In this document: positions 15,194 through 21,392 of the stretch, in pieces
Position numbering within the stretch: position 1 is the stretch's first letter
Layout: each line of letters begins with the position of its first letter
NCBI GenBank assembly: GCA_027080445.1
Contig: JALWRY010000152.1
Span: 1-25,859 of the forward strand
Reading direction: 5' to 3'
Length of the DNA: 25,859 nucleotides
Source: Thiohalobacter sp.
Lineage (GTDB): Bacteria > Pseudomonadota > Gammaproteobacteria > DSM-19610
Notes under the pieces: model-generated
Database searches by the model: none
What the model was told of the DNA's origin: nothing
Seen by the model: the letters and a program-made list of their open reading frames with translations, nothing else
Made by a program: the position numbers and the translations under genes

Positions 15194-15288
15194 AAATATA
15201 GAGTAAACTATTGTTTACTGCACCGAGCGGCGCCAGGGACCTGTTCAGGGGTTCCCTTATAATTATTGTAATATCCAAATATAGAGTA
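15194..15288. promoter_or_regulatory. Palindrome and direct repeats upstream of the TetR gene
   Basis: AGTAAAC-TATT-GTTTACT (15202-15219) is a perfect 7+4+7 palindrome, the size and symmetry of a TetR-family operator. The 12-base direct repeat AAATATAGAGTA occurs at 15194-15205 and again at 15277-15288; its first copy overlaps the palindrome. A perfect TATAAT lies at 15258-15263 on the plus strand but lacks a good -35. The gap 15019-15298 otherwise holds only the divergent promoter on the other strand. Confidence 0.55.
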
Positions 15289-15298
15289 TCATCTAAAT

Positions 15299-15955
15299 AT
15301 GACTGATCTGAGAACCCGAAAAGCCGCACGAACCCGCCTGGCACTTGCGCGCGCCCTTTCCGGCGCCCTTGCTGACCATCATCTGGCTGACATACGCGTC
15401 AAGGCGATTTGTGCCGAAGCCGAGGTGTCCGAGGCAACCTTTTTCAATTACTTTGCCCGCAAACAGGACCTGATGGCCTACCTCGCGCACCTGTGGTTGC
15501 TGGAACTGGGCTGGCATGTCCAGACGGCGGCCGTCAGCCTGCGCGGACTGGCCGTCATCGAAAGGTTGTTTTTACAGGTGGCGAACACCTGTGAACGCCG
15601 GCCGGGGGTATTTCGTGAACTGCTGGTGTGGATGGCGCGTGGTGGCAGCCTTGATCCGGCTGTCAGCCTCGGCCCGGTGGAAAAGCAACTGGCTTTCCCG
15701 GACCTGGACCGGATTGGCGATACGCCGGTCAGGGGGCTTGATGCCTTGTTGCTGACACACCTTGAAGCCGCCATCGCAGATGCTGAATTGCCGCCCAATA
15801 CGTTGGTCCCGCTTACCCTGGCCGGGCTGCTGACAATCCTGCTGGGGGTGCCGATGACGCTGCTCTCCCATGACCCGCAGCGGGTGGCCAGTCATTACCG
15901 GCAACAGCTGGCCCTGTTGTGGGCAGGGGTACGCGCGGCCAGCGGGGTGAGCTAG
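15299..15955 (+). CDS. TetR-family transcriptional regulator
   Basis: A 218-residue protein whose N-terminal 55 residues form a TetR DNA-binding domain; the helix-turn-helix is in VKAICAEAEVSEATFFNYFARKQDL. The remaining helical domain would bind a small ligand, and its C-terminal half is hydrophobic. Such regulators usually repress their own and adjacent genes; the AGTAAAC/GTTTACT palindrome upstream is the natural operator candidate. No clear Shine-Dalgarno sequence precedes ATG 15299. It is 9 bases upstream of a thioesterase gene and probably heads that operon. A role in fatty-acid or acyl-CoA control is suggested only by this neighbour. Confidence 0.9.
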   Translation: MTDLRTRKAARTRLALARALSGALADHHLADIRVKAICAEAEVSEATFFNYFARKQDLMAYLAHLWLLELGWHVQTAAVSLRGLAVIERLFLQVANTCERRPGVFRELLVWMARGGSLDPAVSLGPVEKQLAFPDLDRIGDTPVRGLDALLLTHLEAAIADAELPPNTLVPLTLAGLLTILLGVPMTLLSHDPQRVASHYRQQLALLWAGVRAASGVS

Positions 15956-15964
15956 AGTAAGGCT

Positions 15965-16411
15965 ATGACAAAGCGCGAGACCAGTGACAAGGCGACTTAT
16001 GTCCGCAGATTGCCGGAATCGGCAATCTTGCTGCATCGCTCACACTATGTGATGCGCTGGGGCGACATGGACGCCTTTGGGCACCTGAACAATGCCATGT
16101 ATTTCACCTATTTTGAGCAGGTGCGCGTGGACTGGCTAATGTCGCTCGGGATAACGCACGACCTGGTACTGGCCAATGTCTCATGTACCTTTTTGCATCC
16201 GTTGAGATTTCCGGCAACCATTGAGGTGGAATTGTATGGCGGTCCCCCGGGCAAGCACAGTATGGACAGTTATTATTTACTGCGTAACCGGGATGACGGG
16301 AACACCTTGTGCGCCATCGGACACGGCGCCATTGTGTGGTATGACCACAAAAACGCCTGTGCGATACCGGTTCCTTCCGTGGTGCGAGAGTCCCTGAATG
16401 GAGTTGTTTGA
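15965..16411 (+). CDS. Acyl-CoA thioesterase of the hot-dog fold (YbgC/4HBT type)
   Basis: A 148-residue protein with the active-site signature RWGDMDAFGHLNNAMYFTYFE (about residues 29-49), in which the Asp and the GH-x-N core are those of the 4-hydroxybenzoyl-CoA thioesterase/YbgC group. Length matches the family (about 130-150). It should hydrolyse acyl- or aryl-CoA thioesters in the cytoplasm as a homotetramer or dimer. The exact substrate is not readable. It follows the TetR gene by 9 bases and overlaps the TatD gene by 14 bases, so both are almost certainly co-transcribed and translationally coupled. Confidence 0.88.
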   Translation: MTKRETSDKATYVRRLPESAILLHRSHYVMRWGDMDAFGHLNNAMYFTYFEQVRVDWLMSLGITHDLVLANVSCTFLHPLRFPATIEVELYGGPPGKHSMDSYYLLRNRDDGNTLCAIGHGAIVWYDHKNACAIPVPSVVRESLNGVV

Positions 16412-17162
16412 TACCCACTGTCACCTCAATGTTGCCGCATTCGACGAGGACCGCATGCAGGTATGGCAACGCGCGCAGGAACAAGGCGTCAGGACTATAC
16501 TGGTCCCCGCGATCGACGCCGCTCACTGGGACGGTGTGCTGGCACTTTGTGAGGCGCAAGCCGGGTTGTACCCGGCGCTGGGCTTGCACCCGATGTTCCT
16601 GGAAAACCATCAGTGGGAAGATATTGCCCGGCTGGAGGAATATGTCGCAGCGCACCGGTTGCTGGCCATTGGCGAGATCGGCCTGGATTATTACCTGCAT
16701 GAACCGGACCGGGACAGGCAGCGGCAGTTGTTCGAGGCGCAGCTTGCCGTGGCGCGTGATGCAAGACTGCCGGTCGTGCTGCACGTGCGCAAGGCGCATG
16801 ACGAGGTGTTGTCCTGCCTGAAGCGAACCCCGGTTAACGGGGGCACAGTGCATGCTTTCAATGGGAGTGAACAACAGGCCAGGCAGTATATCGACAAGGG
16901 GTTCAAGCTGGGTTTCGGCGGCACCCTGACCTGGGAGCGGTCACGAAAAATCCGTGCGCTGGCGCGCAGCCTGCCGCTGGATGCCATCGTGCTTGAAACG
17001 GATGCGCCGGATATGGTGGTAGCGCAGCATGCCGGTGAGCGTAACAGTCCGGAATATCTGGTGTATTGCTTGCAGGCCCTGTCCGACGTGCGGGATCAGG
17101 CGCCGGAGGAGGTTGCACAACAGACAACCGCCAATGCGCGGTCGGTATTCGGTTTGTCATGA
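16398..17162 (+). CDS. TatD-family metal-dependent hydrolase (YjjV-like)
   Basis: A 254-residue TIM-barrel amidohydrolase-fold enzyme. Metal ligands are visible in order: H7 and H9 (DTHCHLN), the glutamate in AIGEIGLDYY, histidine in VVLHVRKAHDE, histidine in TVHAFNGS and aspartate in ETDAPDM. Length is typical. TatD proteins are Mg-dependent 3'-5' exonucleases or D-aminoacyl-tRNA/DNA quality-control enzymes; YjjV-like members remain poorly defined. It overlaps the thioesterase gene by 14 bases and tcdA by 4 bases (ATGA). Confidence 0.93.
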   Translation: MELFDTHCHLNVAAFDEDRMQVWQRAQEQGVRTILVPAIDAAHWDGVLALCEAQAGLYPALGLHPMFLENHQWEDIARLEEYVAAHRLLAIGEIGLDYYLHEPDRDRQRQLFEAQLAVARDARLPVVLHVRKAHDEVLSCLKRTPVNGGTVHAFNGSEQQARQYIDKGFKLGFGGTLTWERSRKIRALARSLPLDAIVLETDAPDMVVAQHAGERNSPEYLVYCLQALSDVRDQAPEEVAQQTTANARSVFGLS

Positions 17163-17986
17163 GCCGGGATGATCAACGCTTTGCGGGTATTGCCCGTTTA
17201 TATGGCAAGACGCCGGCACAGTGGATCGCCGCGATGCGGGTATGTGTAATTGGTATGGGCGGTGTCGGTTCATGGGCCGTTGAGGCCCTGGCGCGTAGTG
17301 GCGTGGGCAAGCTGACATTGATCGACTACGATGAAATCTGCCTGAGCAACATCAACCGCCAGGTACATGCACTGGAAAGCGCCGTTGGCGAGAAGAAAAC
17401 ACAGGCGATGGCCAGGCGTGTCCGTGATATCAACCCGCAATGCAGTGTAACCATCATCGATGATTTTATTACCGACCGTAACCTGTTCGAACACCTGCCA
17501 CCGGATAAACCTTTTGACTATGTCATCGATGCCATCGACAGCATCCGTTTCAAGGCTGCGCTGATCTATCACTGCAAGCGCAACAAAATACCGGTCATCA
17601 CCACTGGCGCCGGCGGCGGGCTTAACGACCCCACGCAGATACAGGTGCGCGATCTGTCACGTACCTTCAACGACCCACTGGCGGCCAAGGTGCGCGCCGA
17701 ACTGCGCGCCAGGCACGGCTTTTCCCGCAACACAAAACGCTACTTCGGAATCGAGTGCGTCTTCTCCGCCCAGCAACAGGTCTACCCGAAAGCCGACGGC
17801 AGCGTCGGGCAACAGAAACCGGGCATACACGGTGTACACCTGGATTGCAGTATGGGGTATGGATCAGCAACCTTCGTGACGGGAACCATGGGTTTCGTGG
17901 CCGTCGCACGTGCGATTGAAAAACACCTGCGGCGTTGTCACCGCAATACAGAGCACCCCCCAATTCCCCATTCAAAGTTGCTTTAA
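17159..17986 (+). CDS. tcdA: tRNA threonylcarbamoyladenosine dehydratase TcdA (CsdL/YgdL)
   Basis: A 275-residue E1-like ATP-dependent enzyme. The N-terminal RFAGIARLYG and the nucleotide-binding GMGGVGS (32-38) are characteristic, followed by DYDEICLSNINRQ, DAIDSIRFKAALIYHC and GAGGGLNDPTQI. It cyclises t6A at position 37 of ANN-reading tRNAs to ct6A, normally with CsdA/CsdE as sulfur-relay partners. The start at 17159 is chosen because ATG overlaps the TatD stop (ATGA) and the conserved N terminus begins there; longer in-frame starts lie wholly inside tatD. The C-terminal tail after RAIEKHLRRC is short and variable. It ends the four-gene TetR operon. Confidence 0.95.
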   Translation: MSRDDQRFAGIARLYGKTPAQWIAAMRVCVIGMGGVGSWAVEALARSGVGKLTLIDYDEICLSNINRQVHALESAVGEKKTQAMARRVRDINPQCSVTIIDDFITDRNLFEHLPPDKPFDYVIDAIDSIRFKAALIYHCKRNKIPVITTGAGGGLNDPTQIQVRDLSRTFNDPLAAKVRAELRARHGFSRNTKRYFGIECVFSAQQQVYPKADGSVGQQKPGIHGVHLDCSMGYGSATFVTGTMGFVAVARAIEKHLRRCHRNTEHPPIPHSKLL

Positions 17987-18042
17987 GTCAACATTATAGA
18001 GCTTTGAGTGGTTTAAAAATAACATTATCCAAGAGTTTTTCT

Positions 18043-18071
18043 TTGACGGTCGATACTAATCGTGCTAGGTT
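18043..18071 (+). promoter_or_regulatory. Probable promoter of hipBA
   Basis: TTGACG (18043-18048, five of six) and TAGGTT (18066-18071, three of six) are 17 bases apart in an A/T-rich stretch between tcdA and hipB. Predicted start is near 18078, with a 38-base leader. No clear HipB-type palindrome was found. Confidence 0.5.
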
Positions 18072-18115
18072 ATTTTAAATCCTCTTAGATTGCTTATATG
18101 TTGCATTAAAGAAAC

Positions 18116-18457
18116 ATGCCAAGGACTAGCAAAATTGCTGAGAATCCACCCTTTGCGGTGGAGCAGGCTCTGAAACGGCTCGGGGATAACATCCGCACGG
18201 CGCGCCTGCGCCGCAAGCTGCGGCTGGAGGATGTCGCCGAGCGCATGGGTATCTCCCGTTTTACCCTCTCGGACGTGGAAAAAGGTAAGCCGACAACGGC
18301 TGTTGCGGCTTATTTAGGCGCATTGTGGGCGCTGGGCCTACTCGATCAGCTTGAAGAGGTTGCCGATCCCGACCGCGACGAGGAAGGCAAAATCCTGGAG
18401 CGGTCCAGAGCCCCCAGGGTCGCCCGCACCCGAAAGGCCCTGGACAATGACTTCTGA
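18116..18457 (+). CDS. hipB: HipB-like antitoxin, XRE-family DNA-binding protein
   Basis: A 113-residue protein with a Cro/C1 helix-turn-helix at about residues 20-80 (LGDNIRTARLRRKLRLEDVAERMGIS, then FTLSDVEKG). The C-terminal tail is charged and probably flexible (RSRAPRVARTRKALDNDF). HipB proteins repress their own operon and, as dimers, neutralise the HipA kinase. The gene overlaps hipA by 11 bases, the typical antitoxin-first layout. Its ribosome binding site is weak. It is longer than E. coli HipB (88 residues). Confidence 0.88.
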   Translation: MPRTSKIAENPPFAVEQALKRLGDNIRTARLRRKLRLEDVAERMGISRFTLSDVEKGKPTTAVAAYLGALWALGLLDQLEEVADPDRDEEGKILERSRAPRVARTRKALDNDF

Positions 18458-19715
18458 GCGCGAGTGCTTTGTCTATATCGTTCTTCCCGGCACAACCGAA
18501 TTCGTGACGGCGGGTCGGTTTCGCCTTGCCGCAAACCGGGCCGGCGACAGGGTCGGCGAGTTTGTCTATGGCCGTAAATATCTCGAACGCCCGGATGCGG
18601 TCGAGCTGGACCCCATCGAGCTCCGTCTGGCTTCACGTCCCTATGAGACCGCCCGGATGGAAGGCTTTTTTGGAGCTATCCGCGACGCCATGCCCGACTA
18701 TTGGGGCCGCCGCGTGATTGAAAAGCACTCAGGCCGCACGGTGCTCGATGAATTCGACTATCTCATGGAAGGGCCGGACGACCGGGCCGGAGCCCTTGGA
18801 TTTGGTCTCGGCATTGAGCCCCCTGCCCCGCGCCGAACCTTCAATCGCACGTTGGACCTGGAGCGTCTTCAAGAAGCTGCGGATGCGATCATTGCAGATG
18901 CTCCCGATCTTGCCGCTTCGGCGGCCGCCCAGGCCCAGGAACTGATCGACCCAGGCACGTCGATGGGCGGCGCACGCCCCAAGACTGTCGTGCAGGATAA
19001 TAACGATTTGTGGATCGCCAAGTTTGGGACACAGCACGACCGCTGGAACTATCCACGCGTCGAGCACGGGCTGCTGACCCTCGCAGGACTATGCGGATTG
19101 AACGTCGCCGATAGCCGCGTTGAACCCGTAGCCGGACGCGATGTTCTCCTCGTGCGCCGGTTCGACCGCGATGTGGTCCCTACAGGCTACAGAAGACATC
19201 GCATGGTCAGCGCCCTGACCCTTCTCCAAACGAGCGACGACCAGGCCGATCGGGCGCGCTGGTCCTATCTCCAGCTGGCAGACGAACTAAGACGCATCAG
19301 TGCAAGCCCGGAAGCAGACTTACGCGAGCTTTACGCGCGCATGTGCTTTAACGCGGCCGTCTCAAACACCGATGATCACCCGCGTAATCATGCCGTGCTT
19401 GCCAGAGACCGGACGTGGCGCCTGAGCCCGGCCTTTGACCTGACGCCAATGCCGGCGGTTGCAGAGGATCACCGCGACCTCGCTATGATGTGCGGGAACT
19501 CCGGCCGCTACGCCAATAAAGCCAATCTTGTCAGTGGTCACGGGCGCTTTTTGCTAAGTGAAGAAGATGCCATAGCGATCTTTGACGGGATTGCAGAGAC
19601 TGTCCGCGCGCAATGGCGCGCGCAGATGCATCGCGCCGGTGTCAGTGAGCGAGATTGCGAAGCCATTAGCAGGGCCTTCCTTTATGACGGTCTCTTTAAT
19701 GACTTCGCGGCCTGA
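18447..19715 (+). CDS. hipA: HipA-family serine/threonine kinase toxin
   Basis: A 422-residue protein of full HipA length. The N-terminal subdomain covers about residues 1-100. The glycine-rich loop GTSMGGARPK (170-179) contains S172, a plausible autophosphorylation site, and K179. The catalytic segment NTDDHPRN (307-314) has the catalytic D309, and the metal-binding AFDLTP has D331. The kinase should be active unless held by HipB. In E. coli HipA phosphorylates glutamyl-tRNA synthetase and causes growth arrest; relatives with this GGARPK motif have other or unknown targets. ATG 18447 is chosen because the HipA N terminus starts there and it overlaps the hipB stop; a longer frame exists inside hipB. 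Confidence 0.94.
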   Translation: MTSERECFVYIVLPGTTEFVTAGRFRLAANRAGDRVGEFVYGRKYLERPDAVELDPIELRLASRPYETARMEGFFGAIRDAMPDYWGRRVIEKHSGRTVLDEFDYLMEGPDDRAGALGFGLGIEPPAPRRTFNRTLDLERLQEAADAIIADAPDLAASAAAQAQELIDPGTSMGGARPKTVVQDNNDLWIAKFGTQHDRWNYPRVEHGLLTLAGLCGLNVADSRVEPVAGRDVLLVRRFDRDVVPTGYRRHRMVSALTLLQTSDDQADRARWSYLQLADELRRISASPEADLRELYARMCFNAAVSNTDDHPRNHAVLARDRTWRLSPAFDLTPMPAVAEDHRDLAMMCGNSGRYANKANLVSGHGRFLLSEEDAIAIFDGIAETVRAQWRAQMHRAGVSERDCEAISRAFLYDGLFNDFAA

Positions 19716-19804
19716 CATGCCCCGCCCACCTGGTGCGGCTCGGGATCGCCGCGCAGTTTGCTCCTTGCGCAGTGATGCTACGGACTCTTCACCAATATAA
19801 TCAT

Positions 19805-19827
19805 CCATCTTGAAGATAATAAGATGG
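19805..19827. other. Hairpin between hipA and tRNA-Arg
   Basis: CCATCTT (19805-19811) and AAGATGG (19821-19827) are perfect inverted copies around a 9-base loop. It lies after the convergent hipA and tRNA ends and may help end or process both transcripts, but neither side has a long T-run. Confidence 0.42.
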
Positions 19828-19860
19828 CAACAGTGCTTAGTGTCTTATCTGGTCGGAAAA

Positions 19861-19937
19861 TGGCGCGCCCGACAGGATTCGAACCTGTGACCCTCGGCTT
19901 CGGAAACCGATACTCTATCCAACTGAGCTACGGGCGC
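19861..19937 (-). tRNA. tRNA-Arg, anticodon CCG
   Basis: The 77-base minus-strand sequence folds as a complete cloverleaf. The acceptor arm is GCGCCCG with CGGGCGC, then discriminator G and encoded CCA. The D-arm is GCTC...GAGT, the anticodon arm TCGGT-TTCCGAA-GCCGA and the T-arm ACAGG-TTCGAAT-CCTGT. The anticodon is CCG, reading CGG arginine codons. Its 3' end faces the hipBA side, the side on which tRNA-targeting elements insert, but I found no copy of the 3' end at the far edge of hipBA. Confidence 0.98.
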
Positions 19938-20004
19938 GTGTCGAAATGCGGGCGAATGATACCGCCAACCGGGCGGCTGGCGCCAGCGTCAATCGGTGGG
20001 GGAA

Positions 20005-20241
20005 TCAGGCCTTTTCGTCAAACAGGGCGCCGATCATTTTATCGGCGGCCTTGAGTACTGCAGTCGAGGCCTGAACCTGGAGCTTGTCCAGTTGCAGCCC
20101 GATCATGGGTTCGACCAGGTCGGCGGGGTTGCCGCTGTCGAAACTGTCCGCACTGGCGATCTGCGCGGCGTGTTTGTTGGCGCTGGACAGGCCGCGCTGT
20201 ATGCCGATGAGAGCCTGGGACAGGGCGCCGTCAATTTTCAT
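20005..20241 (-). CDS. Small protein resembling joined ends of a flagellar rod/hook protein
   Basis: A 78-residue protein. Its N-terminal half (ALIGIQRGLSSANKHAAQIAS, about residues 10-30) looks like the N-terminal helix of flagellar rod and hook proteins. Its C-terminal half (DLVEPMIGLQLDKLQVQAS, then LKAADKMIGALF) looks like the C-terminal helix of the same proteins, where V-D-L-V-x-E-M and a final A-D-x-M-L-x-x-L are usual. The large middle domains of true axial proteins are absent. Annotators often label such genes as flagellar, but no flagellar gene lies in the window and function is unknown. GGAGAA upstream supports the ATG at 20241. It lies 12 bases downstream of the neighbouring gene in the same direction. 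Confidence 0.72.
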   Translation of the reverse strand: MKIDGALSQALIGIQRGLSSANKHAAQIASADSFDSGNPADLVEPMIGLQLDKLQVQASTAVLKAADKMIGALFDEKA

Positions 20242-20253
20242 GATCGATTCTCC

Positions 20254-20610
20254 TCACGCTACCACATCGAGCAGGTCGCCGATCGGCGTTGCCGGGTGGC
20301 TGGCGGCCTGGATACGTTTTGCCTGGGGTGAGGCTTCAGCGGCCTCGCTGTCTGAGGCGCCATGTTCCGATTCTGTCTGTTCACGTCGTGCCGCAGCGGC
20401 TTTGTGTGTTGTCCGGGGCGCCTGCTGGCTTTCCTGGCCTGAGGGTTGTACCGGCGCGCGGGCCGCTTCCTGCTCGGGCTTGTTGGCTGCCGCTTCAGCG
20501 GCCTTGGGGTTGTCGACCGGGCGTGTGGTGGTCTGCTCGACGGGCTTGTCGAGCGGACGCTGGTAGGACGTGGTCGGGAGGGCTTGTGGAAACTGTGCAT
20601 TGACGTTCAT
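20254..20610 (-). CDS. Low-complexity, probably disordered small protein
   Basis: A 118-residue protein dominated by Ala, Gln, Pro, Glu and Arg, without predicted fold, signal peptide or membrane segment. The last residues, HPATPIGDLLDVVA, could form a short helix. I do not recognise a family. ATG 20610 is selected because GAGGT lies 8 bases upstream; longer in-frame versions start in upstream non-coding sequence. It is co-directional with and 12 bases upstream of the rod-like 78-residue gene, so the two likely act together, perhaps as a partner or anchor; that is inference. Confidence 0.65.
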   Translation of the reverse strand: MNVNAQFPQALPTTSYQRPLDKPVEQTTTRPVDNPKAAEAAANKPEQEAARAPVQPSGQESQQAPRTTHKAAAARREQTESEHGASDSEAAEASPQAKRIQAASHPATPIGDLLDVVA

Positions 20611-20792
20611 GGCGGTTACCTCGGGGCGCTCCGCCCGCCGTTTGCGTTCCCTCAGGTTGTCTAGCGGCCATGACCTCGAAACCTTTAAGGTTTGCAGGGG
20701 TATTTGTTTCAGGAACAGGCGGTTATCGCTATACTGCCAGCCCGGATTTCCGGCCGAGCCGCTATCCGGCAAATGAAATGAGCCTGGACACG

Positions 20793-20910
20793 CTGATTAA
20801 TCCGTCATTGCGAGGCGCGGTAGCGCCGTGGCAATCTCTAACCGGTTAGTGCCCGACCCGAAGAGATTGCCGCGCTTCGCTCGCAATGACGTGTATTTCC
20901 GATTAATCAG
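20793..20910. repeat. Palindromic intergenic repeat, most complete copy
   Basis: A nested palindrome. The outermost arms are CTGATTAATC (20793-20802) and GATTAATCAG (20901-20910). Next come perfect 12-base ends CGTCATTGCGAG (20803-20814) and CTCGCAATGACG (20880-20891). The inner arms are GGCAATCTC (20830-20838) and GAGATTGCC (20863-20871). Only nine bases (20892-20900) break the symmetry. The 12-base end also occurs at 177-188 and at 7003-7014, which shows this is a dispersed family. It sits between the low-complexity gene and cytochrome c5; no transposase is encoded. Confidence 0.75.
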
Positions 20911-20945
20911 AGTTGCTCTAATTAACTGTATTTTGGAGAATTAAT

Positions 20946-21389
20946 GTGATTAAACAAGTTTCAGCTGTGGCTATGATCACCTTCGGTTTCGCGCTGGCGG
21001 CGCCGACCGTATACGCCGACGATGCGGCCCCCGAATCAAGCCTCGAGGCCAAGATCCTGGAAAATATCAAGCCGGTAGGCCAGGTCAATGTGGGTTCGGC
21101 GCCGGCAGCCGCTGCCGCCGCGGCGCCGGCCGCAGCCGCCGCAGCCCGTTCGGGCAAGGATATTGTCACCGGCACCTGCGTGGCCTGTCATGGCACCGGC
21201 GTAGCGGGTGCGCCCAAGCTGGGCGACAAGGCGGCCTGGAGTCCGCGCGCTTCCAAGGGTGTCGATGGCCTGCTGAAGAATGCCATCCACGGCCTGAATG
21301 CCATGCCGCCGCGGGGTACCTGTGCAGATTGCTCGGATGACGAGTTGAAAGGCGCCATCGAGTACATGCTGAAACGGGCCGGCCTGTAA
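20946..21389 (+). CDS. Cytochrome c5 family monoheme protein
   Basis: A 147-residue periplasmic protein with a signal peptide (cleavage about residue 24, VYA-DD). An alanine-rich linker (52-67) precedes the cytochrome domain. The heme site is CVACH (78-82), the sixth ligand is probably the Met in NAMPPRG, and the CADC pair near the C terminus is the disulfide typical of cytochrome c5. It probably shuttles electrons to cbb3-type oxidase, in parallel with cytochrome c4. The start is GTG at 20946, with GGAGA at 20935-20939. The ATG two bases earlier is immediately followed by TGA and cannot be the start. The gene converges on rep with only 3 bases between stops. Confidence 0.9.
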   Translation: MIKQVSAVAMITFGFALAAPTVYADDAAPESSLEAKILENIKPVGQVNVGSAPAAAAAAAPAAAAAARSGKDIVTGTCVACHGTGVAGAPKLGDKAAWSPRASKGVDGLLKNAIHGLNAMPPRGTCADCSDDELKGAIEYMLKRAGL

Positions 21390-21392
21390 TAT

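Noticed and set aside
15258..15263. Perfect TATAAT as the TetR gene promoter
   Set aside because: No acceptable -35 at 16-18 bases; a start closer to the ATG using TATCAT (15287-15292) is equally possible, so no promoter was called.
17066..17158. Longer start for TcdA
   Set aside because: The extra residues lie entirely in another frame of the TatD gene; the ATGA overlap and conserved N terminus support 17159.
18351..18446. Longer start for HipA
   Set aside because: The extension would translate hipB sequence in another frame; the HipA domain begins at 18447.
17987..19937. Genomic island with attachment sites at tRNA-Arg
   Set aside because: I searched for a second copy of the tRNA 3' end near 17987-18115 and saw none; there is no integrase gene.
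20611..20772. N-terminally extended version of the low-complexity protein (start at 20772)
   Set aside because: The ATG at 20610 has a good ribosome binding site (GAGGT) and the extension lacks the composition of the rest of the protein.
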